50,477 nucleotides of DNA from Acanthamoeba lenticulata (Eukaryota; Discosea; Longamoebia; Acanthamoebidae). Shown here piece after piece: positions 33,922-46,300 of this stretch. Each line of letters begins with the position of its first letter. Position 1 is the stretch's first letter. Position numbers and translations under genes: made by a program. The stretch is from the NCBI GenBank assembly GCA_002179805.1, contig NAVB01000012.1, positions 1 through 50,477 on the forward strand, written 5' to 3'. The notes below the pieces were generated by a model, which was given only the letters and a program-made list of their open reading frames with translations, was not told where the DNA came from and made no database searches.

Positions 33922-36510
33922 ATGGAAGCAACGGCGCTCGCAATTTCACACGGGCCAACAGATAAGATGGCTCACGTTGGGACGAGTCCCTACCACAAAG
34001 GCGTGGACCCGCATAATCTGCCTCTCCCCTTCGAGATCAGCCGGGGTTGGGAGGGTGATTTGTTAGGATCGATCGGGCTTTCTGCAGACGAGGCTGATCG
34101 GTATCGGTTGCTCTTTCAGCGGCACGAAATCACCCTCAATGACTGGGATGGTCTCACCTACGATCTTCTCAAGGAGGTGGGCATCGACAAAGTTGGCCAT
34201 CGGTGCGTTCATTCTTTAAATTGAATTCGTGTAGAGGCTTCAATCTAAGCTTGAGATTAATGCACAGGATTCGTATAATGCGCAAGATGAAGGAACTCTA
34301 TGACGGTACATAAACCTTGTCGTGTGCCCTATTTGCCATTTTCAGTCTAATTGGTCTTCATTGACTGGCAGATGAGCTGCGAAGAAAGAACAACAAGAAT
34401 GAGCAGCAGGACCTTGGCATAGAGGACAAAAAGGACGACCTGGCCAACAAGAAGCGCAAGAAGAAGAGCCAAAGCCACAAAAAGGCGCCAGCCACGACGT
34501 CTGCCACATCGGAGAGCGGCAGCGCACGAAAGCGCAAGAAGCCGCTACTGGCCAGTTCCACAGGCACTGCGACATCTACGACAACAACGACAACAACTAC
34601 CGAGCGGGTCCAGGCCAGCAGCGGTGCACCGCCGGCCGCTGTCACGGTCGCCGTCGTCGAGTCTGGCGAGCCGTCCTACCCCATGCTCGATTTGAACACG
34701 CCGCCATCGCCGGTCGAGACTGCTGTTGAGACGATGACGTTTACCGCGCCGGCCTTGTCGTCCGTGGCAACGGCCATGAACACGAACACGATGGCTGCGG
34801 CGACCACGGCGACGACAACCATGACGAGGAGGCCGCCGGGCGCAGAGAGCCTCGAATGGCACGTCATTATGGGTGATGTGAGCGCGAGCCCCCTGCTCGA
34901 GAGCCAGGATGATGAGGAGGACGGCAACGAGCTCGAAGACGCCGCAGTCCCGACGACGTCGGCGTCGACTTCGTCCACCACTGCCGCTGCTCCGCCTTTG
35001 GCAGCCGCCAACGGGTCGAGCCAGTTGAAGGACGACAAGGCAGACCGGCGCCTCGCGCGGCTGCCGCCGCCACCGCCAGCGCCACGGGCCGGGCCGCCGG
35101 CACAGGAGGTCATAGAGAACGATCCTGTGGGGCTGGAGTGGGCTGCCTCTGTCAAGTCCCTTAAGGCCTCCACCATCGGTACGCTACACAGGCCCGGAAC
35201 GCGCGCGTTCATGGCACACACGCATGACACACACCCGCATGCGTGACGTACATGCGTGCAGGGATTCATTACCACAACAGCTACATGGGGCCGTGCCCGT
35301 ACAAGTACACCACGGTGGGGCTCCTGCCCTGGGCCCGCACATCCTCCTCGATCGTCGTTCTTCTCGCTGGTTGGTTTCTCCTGGCCGTCAAACACCCGCA
35401 CGCGCGCATCTATGTCGTTGCGCAACGACTCATGCCGCACACGCACACGCGCACGCGCGGGAACAGAGACGACGTGGGACGGCGAGCGCAGTGCATGGGG
35501 CCACTTCTCGGGCGAGCGCTCGGCTGTCGACCCGCCGGAGCGGCCTGAGCGCACGGCGGCCGACCTTCTCGTCCGCGAGACCGCACAAGCCTTCTTCACG
35601 TTCGTCTTCCTTGGTCTTCTTCACCATCATCGTCATTCTCATGTAGTTGAGGTGATACGATGATCATAGGACGGCGGCCGAGCGGCTGTACGAGGCGCTG
35701 ATGGAGCCGTCGACGAGCGCCAGCGGGACGACGAGCAGCAGTAGTGGAGGAGGAGGAGGCGCAGGGCATCGACCGCTTGAGATGTATTACGCGCGCGCCC
35801 AGTGCGTGTTTTTCGCCGCTGAAGTGCCCTACGCCAACACCCTCCCCAAGCGCACCTCGGCCGCCCGCACGGCCCTCGAACGCGCCTCATCGTCATCAAC
35901 TTCATCATCTTCATCATCATCTTGTCCAGCGCTGCCCAAGGCGAAGCGCGTGCGGTGGGTTCCGCTGGCGGAGCTCCAGCGCGCGGCCGATGTCGACCCC
36001 GCGACGGGCCAGCTCGGCCGGCTGACGTCTGTTCCGCGCGGCAGCAGCGGCAGCCGACAGCACCAGCACGAGGAGAAGGACGACGCGCAGCCGCGGCTGC
36101 ACCCGATGACGGCGGCTATGCTGGCGAGTCCTTTCGTGCGCGACCACTTGGCCGCCCTCCAGCAGCGGCTCGAGGCCGAGCTGGCCGCCAGGCGCGCCCA
36201 GCAGGAGGCCGCCAGGCGGCTCCTGCCTGACGGCCCACCGTCCCATTTCCACCGCCACAACAACCATGAACTACAGCAGCATCAACAGAAAAAGAGGCCC
36301 TACCATCACCACAACAACCATCAACAACAGCACCAGCAGCAAAGGAAAAAGAAGAAGGGTCCAGTGACGAGGCCACCACTACACAAGAGCTGGGAGGGTC
36401 CGCACCACCATCAGCAACATCATCAGCAGCAGCAGCAGCATCGTAGTCAGCGACACAACTCGCGAGCGGCCTCGCCGAACCGGCTGCGCAGGAGTGCAGA
36501 TGGCAGCTGA
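33922..36510 (+). CDS. SAM-domain protein with degenerate Nudix-like domain
   Basis: Six exons: 33922-34202, 34268-34305, 34372-35178, 35262-35369, 35467-35599 and 35670-36510; 735 aa, all GT-AG and in phase. Residues about 37-105 form a SAM domain (LLGSIGLSADEADRYRLLF, LLKEVGIDKVGHRIRIMRKM), a helical protein- or RNA-interaction module. A long Lys- and Thr-rich disordered segment follows. From about residue 376 the order resembles a Nudix fold: YTTVGLLPWA, VVLLAE, W-x-HFSGE, then AADLLVRETAQAF, and later KRVRWVPLAEL. The Nudix box keeps RE but its EE pair is replaced by Gln and Ala, so hydrolase activity is unlikely. A Ser/Gly linker interrupts the domain, and the C-terminus is His/Gln-rich. 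The alternative start is the ATG at 33967. The SAM call is firm; the Nudix call is moderate. Confidence 0.65.
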
Positions 36511-37082
36511 AGAGAGAAGCAGGAAGAGAGGAGGTCGTTCTTGTACAGCAACAAACACAGACTTTTATTTATCATGATGTTGTAAGATAAAAGGAAGGGT
36601 GTACAGGGTGCTGCGCCGTAGGCCCCAGTGGTGTGGGTTTGCGTGGAAAAATAGTGGATAGTCGATTTCGTGGAAAATTCAGCCAGACTGGCATCTCTCA
36701 AAAAGAAGGTGAGGAAAAGCAAGAAGGAATCAAACCCTCGCGACGAGAAGGGCGAGCATCGCATCGCATCGTTTCGTTCGTGACCGAGGAAGTGATATTG
36801 ATCCATTTTGACGTCGCGAACTAGTTGCATGTTCATCTGAACTCGCGCACAAGACCATCAATTTAGTTTCAATTAGAGCAGCACCGCCCGTCTCCTGACA
36901 CAAGAGCACCGAAAATTAAGAGGCAGGCGGCTTCGGCAGCTGACTCAACAGACGTCGACCTTCAACTGATTGTGGTGCCCCACAAGCGTACGCGCCAATT
37001 GGGTGACACCCAATCAACGACAACAACAACAACAGCAGAACCGCCAGAGGCAGCAGGATCACTGCTCGCGTACCAGGAGGAA
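36511..37082 (+). other. intergenic region with a possible unassigned upstream exon
   Basis: 572 nt between two co-oriented genes. The first half is AT-rich 3' sequence without a convincing gene. From 36867 to 37082 the frame of the downstream F-box gene stays open without an ATG and reads coding-like (AADSTDVDLQLIVVPHKRTRQ), preceded by a pyrimidine-rich TTTCAATTAG that could be a splice acceptor. An upstream first exon is possible but I cannot place it. Confidence 0.4.
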
Positions 37083-40035
37083 ATGGAGCAAGAAAGGTGT
37101 AATCAGCCTGCAGCTGCTGGCATTCGCAAGATGGAACAGAGAATGGATGCAAATGGAACCACCTCCTCATCCTCCTCAACAAATCGAGACGAACCTCCAC
37201 CAACCGATGGGGGCGAGGTGATTCCGAAAGAGCTCCAGGCCAAAGTGGGCCAACTCAAGACGGCAATCGACGAATTGGCTCACTATCTCGAGCATCGCAA
37301 CATGGACTGTTACTTTCAGAACCTGCTTGCGCAACTCTCACAACTCTCCCGAGACGTTGACTGCCGCCTGGACGAAGTCTCTACCTTCTTTACCTTCCTG
37401 GTACGGGAACTCTCTTCAAACACGCGCACGCGCTTCTTCCCTTCCCTGCCCAAAGTGACAATAAATTCATCAATTATCGATTTAAATCGTTGTTCTCCTC
37501 TCTCCCTCACAGAGTGCCCATCAAGTGCCCACGACGTCGACCACGAGTGGCTACTTCTCTCTCCTTCCTGACGAGCTTCTGCTCAAGATTTTGTCTTTCC
37601 TCACCGAACAAGTGCGTCCACCCCCTTCTTCTCCTTCCTGTCTTTATTCATCATTTTTTGTGGTCCCTGCCTGCCGTCATTGTCGTCTTCGCGGCCACCA
37701 TCATGCATCCGTGCTGATGTGTTTTGGGCGGCTTTGCGGCTGTACGTGTGTACGTTGTGGACTCGCAGGAGCTGTCGGCGGTGGCGTCGGTCAACCAACA
37801 GTGGAAGCGACTGTCAGAGGACGAGAGCCTGTGGAAGCGCCTCTACTTCCGGCGCTGGAAGGACCGCAAGCTGGGCCCGCGCCAGCCACACGTCCAGCAC
37901 TACTTTACCCTCGCCGCCCTTCCTCGTACCTCCTCTTTCCTCTTTTTCATTCTTATTCTTATAATTTTTTTTTTGGGAAATATCACAAAACATATTTATA
38001 AACATTTTCAACAAAACAAAACAAACAGAGCCTCTGGTGCCCGATTCGGCGGCTCCGGCGTCCGTAGAGCAGCCGGGCGAAGCATCGACCTCCAATGGTG
38101 TTCAGCCGTCGTTGCACCAGACGACGACGATGAACGGCGGCGGGAGCGGCAGCAGCGGTGGTGGCGGTCAGCTGCTGCCAAAGCATGTGAGCAGCAACGC
38201 GCTGTCGCTGTCGTCGCCGGTCCCGCTGTGCCCGGCGCGGTGCCAGCCAGAGGCCAAGCCGACGGGCCCTCTCAGCATCAGGTTTTCACCGCATGAGGTC
38301 TTCATCCTCTGCTGACGTCACGCTGACGTCAGGATTCCTGCGTGCGTGTTGCGTAGTGGGGACTTTGCTTGGGCCAATGATCGCAGTAATGACGACGAGG
38401 AGGATGACCGTGATGACGACGAAGATGGTGCAACGACGACAACCACGACGTCGACAACAAGCGCGCAGGAGGCAGAGGGCGGCGCCGGTGGGGCAGCAGC
38501 GATGCCCTCCGGCCGAAGGCGTGAGAAGCGGGACTGGAAGCACAACTACGTCCGGCGGCGCAACATCGAGGCCAACTGGCGGGACGGGCGGCACAGAGTG
38601 CAGACCTTCCCGGGCCACACCTCCACCCGCGTCCGCTGCCTCCAGTTCGACGACGACAAGCTGGTTCGTCTCTCCCTTGTTCTTCCTCTTCTTTCATTTT
38701 CATTTTCATTTCAGCCAGCCTTGTGTTGTTCACCTCCTCGTGTCGTTGAATGAACGGAGAGCAGGCGATGGGCTCGTTCGACCAAAAGTGCGTGCGGGTG
38801 CTGGACTTCCAGACGCGGCGGTCGCTGCAGGAGCTCGTGGGCCACACCGGCGGCGTCATGTCTCTCAAGTTTGACCGCAACATCCTCCTCTCGGCCTCGC
38901 GCGATCGCACCGTCAAGAGTTCGTTTTATTTTTAATTAGTATTTTTTTAAAAAATATTTAATTATGTTTTTGAAATTCTAATGATTTGGTGGAATGCGTG
39001 GCAGTGTGGGACATGGCGACGGGCCAGAACGCGGCTACGTTCACCGAGCACGTGGCATCGGTCTGGTGCCTGGACTGGGACGGCGGGTTCAATTGCGTGT
39101 CGGGATCTGAGGACCGGCTGGTCAAGCTGTGGGACCTCAAGTCGGGCAAGTGCATCCACACCTACACGGGCCACACCAAGGGCATCGGGTCCATCACCTT
39201 TGACTCGCGCTACGTGGCGTCGGGCTCGCGCGACAAGACCATCCGCCTGTGGGACCAGCGCATGCGGCGGTGTCTACACACCTACAAGGGCCACACCAAC
39301 TCGGTCCGGTGCCTCAGCTTTGACGAGCGCAAGCTCGTATCCGGCTCGTGGGACAACACCATCAAGGTTCGTTCCTCTTCAAGATCCTCGCCTAAAATCA
39401 TTTCAATAAATATTATTATTATTATTATTATTTAAAAAACAAAATAGATATGGGACCTGGTCAGTGGCGAGCAGACCAAGAACCTCAAGGGCCACACCGA
39501 CCGGGTGCTCACCCTCCAGTTTGATGACTACAAGATCGGTACCTTACCTTTCTTTTACCTATTATCATAATTATTCAAAAATACTTACTTTTGTTGGGGG
39601 GGGGCACGGCAGTGTCGGGCTCATTTGACCAGACGGTCAAGATTTGGGACATCGAGACGGGCATCTGCCAGCACACCCTCGGTATGCGCCTTGCCGCTCA
39701 TGTGCTGTTCATGATGATGCCTATATAGTGATGACACGTTCATGATGCTGACGTGCTTTATTCGCGCAGGCCACAGCTACCCGCTGGCGCACATCCAGTT
39801 TGACGAAAGCAAGATCATCAGGTTCACATCTCTGTGCTCTCACGTCTGGGTTGTAAGTGGTCAAGTGCTGACGCCATGTTTGCGTGTGTGTGTGTGTGTG
39901 TGCACGTGTGCGTGTCATCTCGTGGCCGACCTGTGGGGTTGGTGGTGGTGGTGGTGGTGCAGCGGGTCGAGGGACCTCACGGTGAAGGTGTGGGATTTCG
40001 CCTCCCCCTCCGCCTCTTCCTCTGCCTCTGCCTGA
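37083..40035 (+). CDS. F-box / WD40 protein, SCF substrate adaptor
   Basis: Eleven exons: 37083-37400, 37513-37611, 37769-37925, 38029-38281, 38357-38663, 38765-38918, 39005-39366, 39448-39538, 39613-39681, 39770-39821 and 39963-40035; 644 aa, all GT-AG and in phase. An F-box spans about residues 124-170 (LLPDELLLKILSFL, ASVNQQWKRLSEDESLW, KRLYFRRW). Seven WD40 repeats fill the C-terminal half, each with GH near the start and a WD-like end (VLDF, MWDM, LWDL, LWDQ, IWDL, IWDI, VWDF). A full seven-blade propeller behind an F-box is the layout of FBXW7/CDC4- and beta-TrCP-type adaptors, which bind SKP1 through the F-box and phosphodegrons on the propeller top; the substrate is unknown. A poly-Gly/Ser and acidic linker separates the domains. 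The coding start may lie upstream (see 36511-37082). Confidence 0.82.
38311..38331 (+). promoter_or_regulatory. two tandem GCTGACGTCA copies in F-box gene intron 4
   Basis: GCTGACGTCA at 38311-38320 and again at 38322-38331, inside the 75-nt intron 38282-38356. Candidate branch adenines lie 42 and 31 nt before exon 5. Confidence 0.5.
39885..39960 (+). repeat. (GT)n and (GGT)n tracts in F-box gene intron 10
   Basis: A GT/CGTG-rich run followed by a GGT run just before the acceptor of intron 39822-39962. These are purine/pyrimidine microsatellites, probably neutral. Confidence 0.75.
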
Positions 40036-40355
40036 GGAAGCGTTTCTTTACAAAATGGAAAAAAAAGAAAACTCGTACTCCTTCATCACCATCATCATGG
40101 TGGCATTTCTATCCGCCACCAAGAAGGCATAATACGCGAAGGGTCCTCGCACCCACGAGTTGGGTCCAAAAGAACGTAACGAGAAGTGGTTCGCTGAACG
40201 AAAATGATAAGAAAAAAGGGTGGGCAGCAAATCCACTCTACTATCCAACTAGTTGCTGCATCACCACCTCCCAGCAGCGCCCATCCGCCGCTTGTGGAGG
40301 AAGGGGGCGCACCATCTTCTTTGTCGACACACTTGGCGCATAGACCCAGACGAAG
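40036..40355 (+). other. intergenic region between the F-box gene and the USP40-like gene
   Basis: 320 nt between two co-oriented genes. An A-rich stretch follows the F-box stop; the rest shows no ORF of coding character. It must hold the 3' end of one gene and the promoter of the next, but I see no recognisable TATA box or poly(A) hexamer. Confidence 0.5.
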
Positions 40356-43300
40356 ATGTTTGGGGACATGTTTGAAGATGAGGAGGACTACAGCCTGTCG
40401 TCCTTCAGCACCAGCGGCGCACGCGGTGCCGCGGGCCGCAGGACACTCGAAAGGCCTGCAGAGCCCCGCCCGGCTGAAGGCTTCGTCGGTCTCCTCAACC
40501 AGTACGTGCGACTGTTTCTATTTTTTATTTATTTTGATTTTTTGCACGCGATGTTCAATCAGCATCTTGTCATGCATGTAGAGGCGCGACATGCTACTTG
40601 AACAGCCTCATCCAAGCGCTCTACATGACGCCCGAGTTGCGCGCTGGCCTTTTTGAACTGTCGCTCGATGATCTCCAAGTGGTGACCGCCGCCCCTGCCG
40701 TCGACGAGCAACAGCAGCAGCAGCAGCAGCAGCAAGAGCAGCCGCAGGATCAGCAGCTGCAGTCGGCCGTCGACCAGGGCGCGGCGGACCAACACGAAGA
40801 GGACGATGGGGCCGTCTTGCCCGTGGAGCAGATCAACGTCATCGAGGACGACGAGGAAGACGAGGAAGAGACCAAGCACGAGGAAACGGTGAACCCCGTG
40901 GCCGACAAAACGGCCGACGTTGGTGGGAAGGCGCCGGCAGGCCAGGAGGAGGAGGAGGAGGAGGCGCGGGCCTTCCTGGCGTCGATGGGTTTCGATGCCG
41001 AGCTCGTGCAGCGCGCCATCGCGCGCTTCGGCCCAAACGACAACGCCCGCGCGGTCGAGTGGCTCCTCGCCGGCGGCGGGGGCGGCCCGGACGATGGCGA
41101 TGACGACAATGGCGCCAAGGCCTTGGCGGCAGAGGCGAATGAGCGCGACACAGAGAAGGCCGAGACTGAGCTCAGCGGCTTTGGCGACGGCTTCGACCCG
41201 TTTGGCGAGGGCGAGCTGTTTGAGGGCGCCGCCGATGCCTTTGCGGCCGATGACGACGACAACGACAAGAACAAGGCCGGCGAGGAGAACGACGATGCTG
41301 ACGAGGACGACGAGGAGAAGCGCGCGCGGGAGGAGGCCGAGCGCAAGCAGCGCGAGTGGCGCGAGCGCGAGAAGGCCAAGCGCCGCAAGCGCCCGCGCAC
41401 GGAGCCCGAGAGGCCACCAGCCGGTCAGGACAAGCCCCAAAAGGCCGAGGACACGGCCGAGTGGGACTGCCACTTGTGCACGTTCCTCAACCCGCCCTCG
41501 AAGCAACACTGCGGCATGTGCGAGACCCGCCGCCAGGCGCCGCCCTCCCCGCCGTCACCCGCCAAGGCTGCCGTTGACACGGCCGCCGAGGCCGCCGTTG
41601 GCACGCCCGCAGCCGCCGGCACGGCCACCGAGGAGGAGGCAAAGACGGTGGTGAAGCAGCGAAAGATCCCGCTGGAGCTGCAGCGGCTGTTTGCGCGGCT
41701 GCAGGCGGCCGACGTGGACGCGCTCTCAACGGAGCCGCTGACGACGAGCTTTGGCTGGCGCGGGCGCGAGATGTTCGAGCAGCAGGACGTGCACGAGCTC
41801 AACCGCGTCCTGTTTGACGCCGTCGAGCGCTCGCTGGCCAAGACGCCCGCGCGCGATCTCGTCGCGCGGCTCTACCGCGGAGTGCTCGTGAACCAGGTCG
41901 TCTGCACGCGCTGCCGCAACGCGTCGGAGCGCGAGGAGGCCTTCCAAGACGTGACCCTGCCCGTGGCCGGGCTGGGCTCCGTCACGGCCAGCCTCGCCGC
42001 GCTCACCGAGTTCGAGGCCCTCACGGGCGACAACCAGTACTGGTGCGACAACTGCGGTCTCCGCGTCGACGCCCTCAAGGGCGCCCTCTTCCGGGCCCTC
42101 CCGCCCATCCTCGTCCTCTCCCTCTCCCGCTTCACCTACGACGTCGAGCGCGTACGTCTCCTCCCTTTCTTCTCCTCGCAGCTGATCTTGTCGACGTTGA
42201 TGCCAAGTCGTCGTTGTCGACGTCGACGTTGCTGCTCGAAGAAGCTGACGTGAAGCGAGAGGACAGGACGCGCGAGTGAAGGTGGGCGACAAGTTTGCGT
42301 TTCCGCTGCTGCTCGACCTCTACCCGTTCACCGAGCAGGCCCGTGCCGCGGCCCAGCCCGCGGGGTCCGGCCTGCTCGTAGCGCCCAGCCCTCAGCAGTC
42401 CGAGCCCGAGCCCCCGTCCAAGCCCGTTGCTGAAGCCACGCCCGTCGAGGTTTGTGCTCAGCCCCAGCCCGCCGCTGACGTCGTGCTGACGTCATGTTGC
42501 TGGCGTCACTTGCAGGCGCCAAAGGCGGAAGAAACGGCCGATGCGACACCGACAAAGAATCAAAAGGCCCATGATGGTGATGATGATGACGATGACGATG
42601 ACGATGATGAAGAGGGCCGGAAGAACAACAAGAAGGCCAAGCGGGCCAACAAGAAGGGCAAACGCAAGGCCAAGGAAGAGGCCAAGGAGGAGGAGGATCA
42701 GGAAGCCAAGTACACGCTGGAGCAGGATCCGGTCGACGTCACGTCGCCCCACCTCTACGAGCTCTTCTCGGTCATCATCCACTGCGGCAGCAGCGCCGGC
42801 TTCGGCCACTACCACGCCTACATCCGCGACGTCCTCCACCTCGCCGGCCCGTCCGACGGCAAGGCCAGCCAGGCCGACGGCGAGGCGGCCGGCACGGAGG
42901 CCAAGGTTGAGGCCAAGTGCGAGACTACCGAGGCCGGTGAGGCGAGAAAGCAGGAGCCGTGGGAGGCGATGGCGGCCGAGGCAGGGCGTGGGTGGTACGA
43001 CTTCAACGACAGCTCGGTCAAGCCCATCCCCGTCGAGCGCCTGGCCTCCCAGTACGCCGGCCGCTCCGAGTGCGCCTGTACGCACGCCTTCGGTCCTGAC
43101 ATATTCCACGCATTCTTTGGCTCATTTCGGGTTGCGTGTTGCATTGCAATCGCGCAGATATGCTTATTTACCGCCATCTGCCACCTGTCACGACGACCGA
43201 GGCGCCTGCGCCGGCGGCAGTGGCGCGCCCGCAGATCCCGGAGCACCTGGTGGCTGAGCTCGAGGCCTACAACGCGCAGCTACGGAGCGAGCGTGAGGGC

Positions 43301-46300
43301 TACGAGCGCGAGCGGGGCCTGATCGACATCATGGTCTACCACCCGCGCCACTTCAGGCTGCTCGGCGGCCAGATCCACAAGCGCATCGCCCCCGCCAACG
43401 GAGCCAACGGAGCCAACGGGGCCAATGGGGGCGAGGAGAGCGAGGACAAGAAGCTGTTCACGCTGAACAAGGAGACCCGCGTGAGCCAGCTGGTCCACGA
43501 CCTGCGCGCGACCCTGCTTCAGGCCGAGGGTGAGGCCCAACAGCTGCGGCTCGATCAGGTGGAGCTCCGCGGGACGCAGCTCACTTTTGTCGGCGCCGGC
43601 GGGCTGAGCCTCAGCCTTGCCGACGTCTCCGAAGACGCCACGCTGGCCTCGATTGGTGCGTCCTCCCCTCTTTCCACCAATCACGGGGGCTGAAGGAGGA
43701 CGCTCTTTGTCGTGTGATGATGGCGGCCACAGGTATCGCGGAGGGAAGCAGCCTCTCGCTGCTGGCGTGGGACGGCGAGACGATTAACGGCGAGCGCTAC
43801 GACCCCGAGGCACGTGAGAAAGAATGTGAAGCATTTGCAACGACGTTTATTGATTTTTGGTATCATTTATCCTCCGCAGGCGCACCAAATCACGATCCGA
43901 GTAACGTACTACGCGTCGCGGGTCGAGGGCCAGCTGCCCGCCGCCGACGTGGAGCCCGTCGTGCAGGAGCTGAGCGTGCGGCTGGGCGACATGGAGACTG
44001 TGAGAGAGCTCAAGGCCAAGATCGCCCCGCTCATTGACGTCCCTGTCGACAAGCAATACCTCTGCCGCATCGAATACCAGTACGCTTTATTTTATTTTCA
44101 TTAATTTGTGCAATCATAAATTAATTGGTGATTCTATTTCTATTTCTATTTCAGGAAATTCACCCACTTGGCCGAGAATAACATCTCGCTGGTCCAGCTG
44201 GGGATCTACAACGAGTCGCGCGTGACGGTCGAGCGCCAGCCGGCGGGCCTCGAGCAGCGGTCGTGGGCGTGGGAGATGTTCCTGCGGCGCCAGAAGCTGA
44301 TCGAGGTCTTTGTCACGGACAAGTGCAGCGGCGAGGAGCCCTGCCCGACCCTCACCGTCGAGCTCGACAAGCGCGCCACGCTGGCCCAGCTCAAGGCCGC
44401 CGTCCTGGCCAAGTTCCCGGCGGGCCTTTTTGGCGCCACAAACGACGACGAGGACGTCCTCGCGCGCACGCAGCTGCGGCGGTCGCTGCCGGGCGGGGGC
44501 GAGGGCGCCATCTACGCGGACGAGTCCCGGGCGCTGGACGAGGCCGGCGTGCACGACGGCGACCGCGTGATCCTCGAGCACGGCGACGCCGCGCGGCTCG
44601 TCCCCATGGTCGCCCTTCGCTTCGTCGTCGGCGCCATCGCGACGGAGCAGCGCGCCGTCCCGGACCCGCTCGACATCGACGTCCCGCGCAACGCCACCCT
44701 CGCCAAGTGGTGCGCTCTCCTCCGCTACCGGCACCATCTTCTTCTTTTCTTTTCCTTTTTCTTTTCCTTTTCCTTTTTCAACAGTCATGGGCTTGAGCTG
44801 ATGAACATGGCGGTGGTGGCGCAGCAAGGAGATGATGTGCGCCATGTTCGACAAGCCGGCGGACAAGTGGCGGCTGCGGCGGACCGACATCTGGAGCGGG
44901 CCCGATCGGCTGTTCGACGACGAGCGCCTCACGCTCGACGAGGCCAAGGTCCTCCCCGGCGACCTCCTCTGGCTCGAGGAGGGCAAGGTGCGCCCCTTAT
45001 CTTTCTCTCTTGCATTTCGTCAACGTTTTTTTGAAGAAACAAATCCCAATTTTGTAATTCAGTACTCATTTGATTTTATTATTATTTTAATATCAATTTT
45101 AGGCGCCGGTGCGCGGCCAGATCGAGGTTCACTTCCAGCTGTACTTCCGACGTGAGTCCACGATCATGCCGACGACGACAACGCTGGTTTCGGAGCCTTC
45201 GCGGGAAGAGGACGACCAGCAGAGGCGAAAGGCCATCAAGGACAACAAGCCGCTTCATGATGCTGACGATAACAAGGAAGCGCCACAAAAGAGCGAAAAC
45301 GATGAAAAGAACGAAAGTAACGACGCGACTACGACGGATCGGGAGGCCGAGCGCCTCGCGGCGCTGCGGGCGCTGGTATCGCCAGCGGTCCACCTGTCGC
45401 GGTCGTTCCCGGCCGCCGTGCGTGACGCTCCTGACGCGCCGTTCGCGGTGTCGACGCTCTTCAAGCTCGAGCTGGCTGGGTCCACCCCTGTGCGCGCCCT
45501 CAAGGAGCTCCTCGTCTCCAAGCCCGCCCTCGACCACGTCCCCTCGGCCGACCACGTCCGCCTGTGGCACCAGGACCGCCTCCTTAAGCACGACGCCCGC
45601 TCCCTGAAGCGACACGTACACATATCTTTTATTATTCTTTTTCTTTTTCTTTCTTTTGATTTTATGTTTCATTTTGCTTTTTGTTTTGGTGCTGACGTCA
45701 TGCCACACCACAGCATGTGGCCAACGGGGCAACCATCACGGTGGAGATCCTCGACGTGCCCGACCTCCACCAGGGCCTGCCCGGTGAGCTGGCCGCCCCG
45801 CTTAAGGCGGACACTGACGTGGCAGCCTACGTCGAAGACGAGGACTTGGACGACGATGCCGACGACGACGCGCTGCTGCTCTACGTGCACCGGCGCGACA
45901 CGCAGCAGCGCACGATCGGATTCGTGTCGACGCTGTGGTTTGGCGGCGCGACAGTGGCGCAGCTCCGGGCGGCCGTGGCTGACGCGGTGGGCCTCGAACC
46001 CGCGCGTGCGCAGCTCTTCAAGTACCTGCAGTACAACGGCAAATGGCGCGCCCTCGACGAAGTCGAAGCCACCGACAGCACCACCACCACCGCTGCGGCC
46101 GCTGCCACTGCCTCCGTCGCCGAAGGGCAGTCCGCGGGCGGTGACGGCGACAGCAGCAAGGACCGGCCCACGGCGCATGACGATGATGAAGATGACGAGG
46201 ATGATGAGGAGGACGAGAACGAGGGCGTGGAGATGGTAGAGATGGACTCCCTACCTGCGTCGGCCGCGCCAGAGACCACGACGGCCGAAGTGACAACGGC

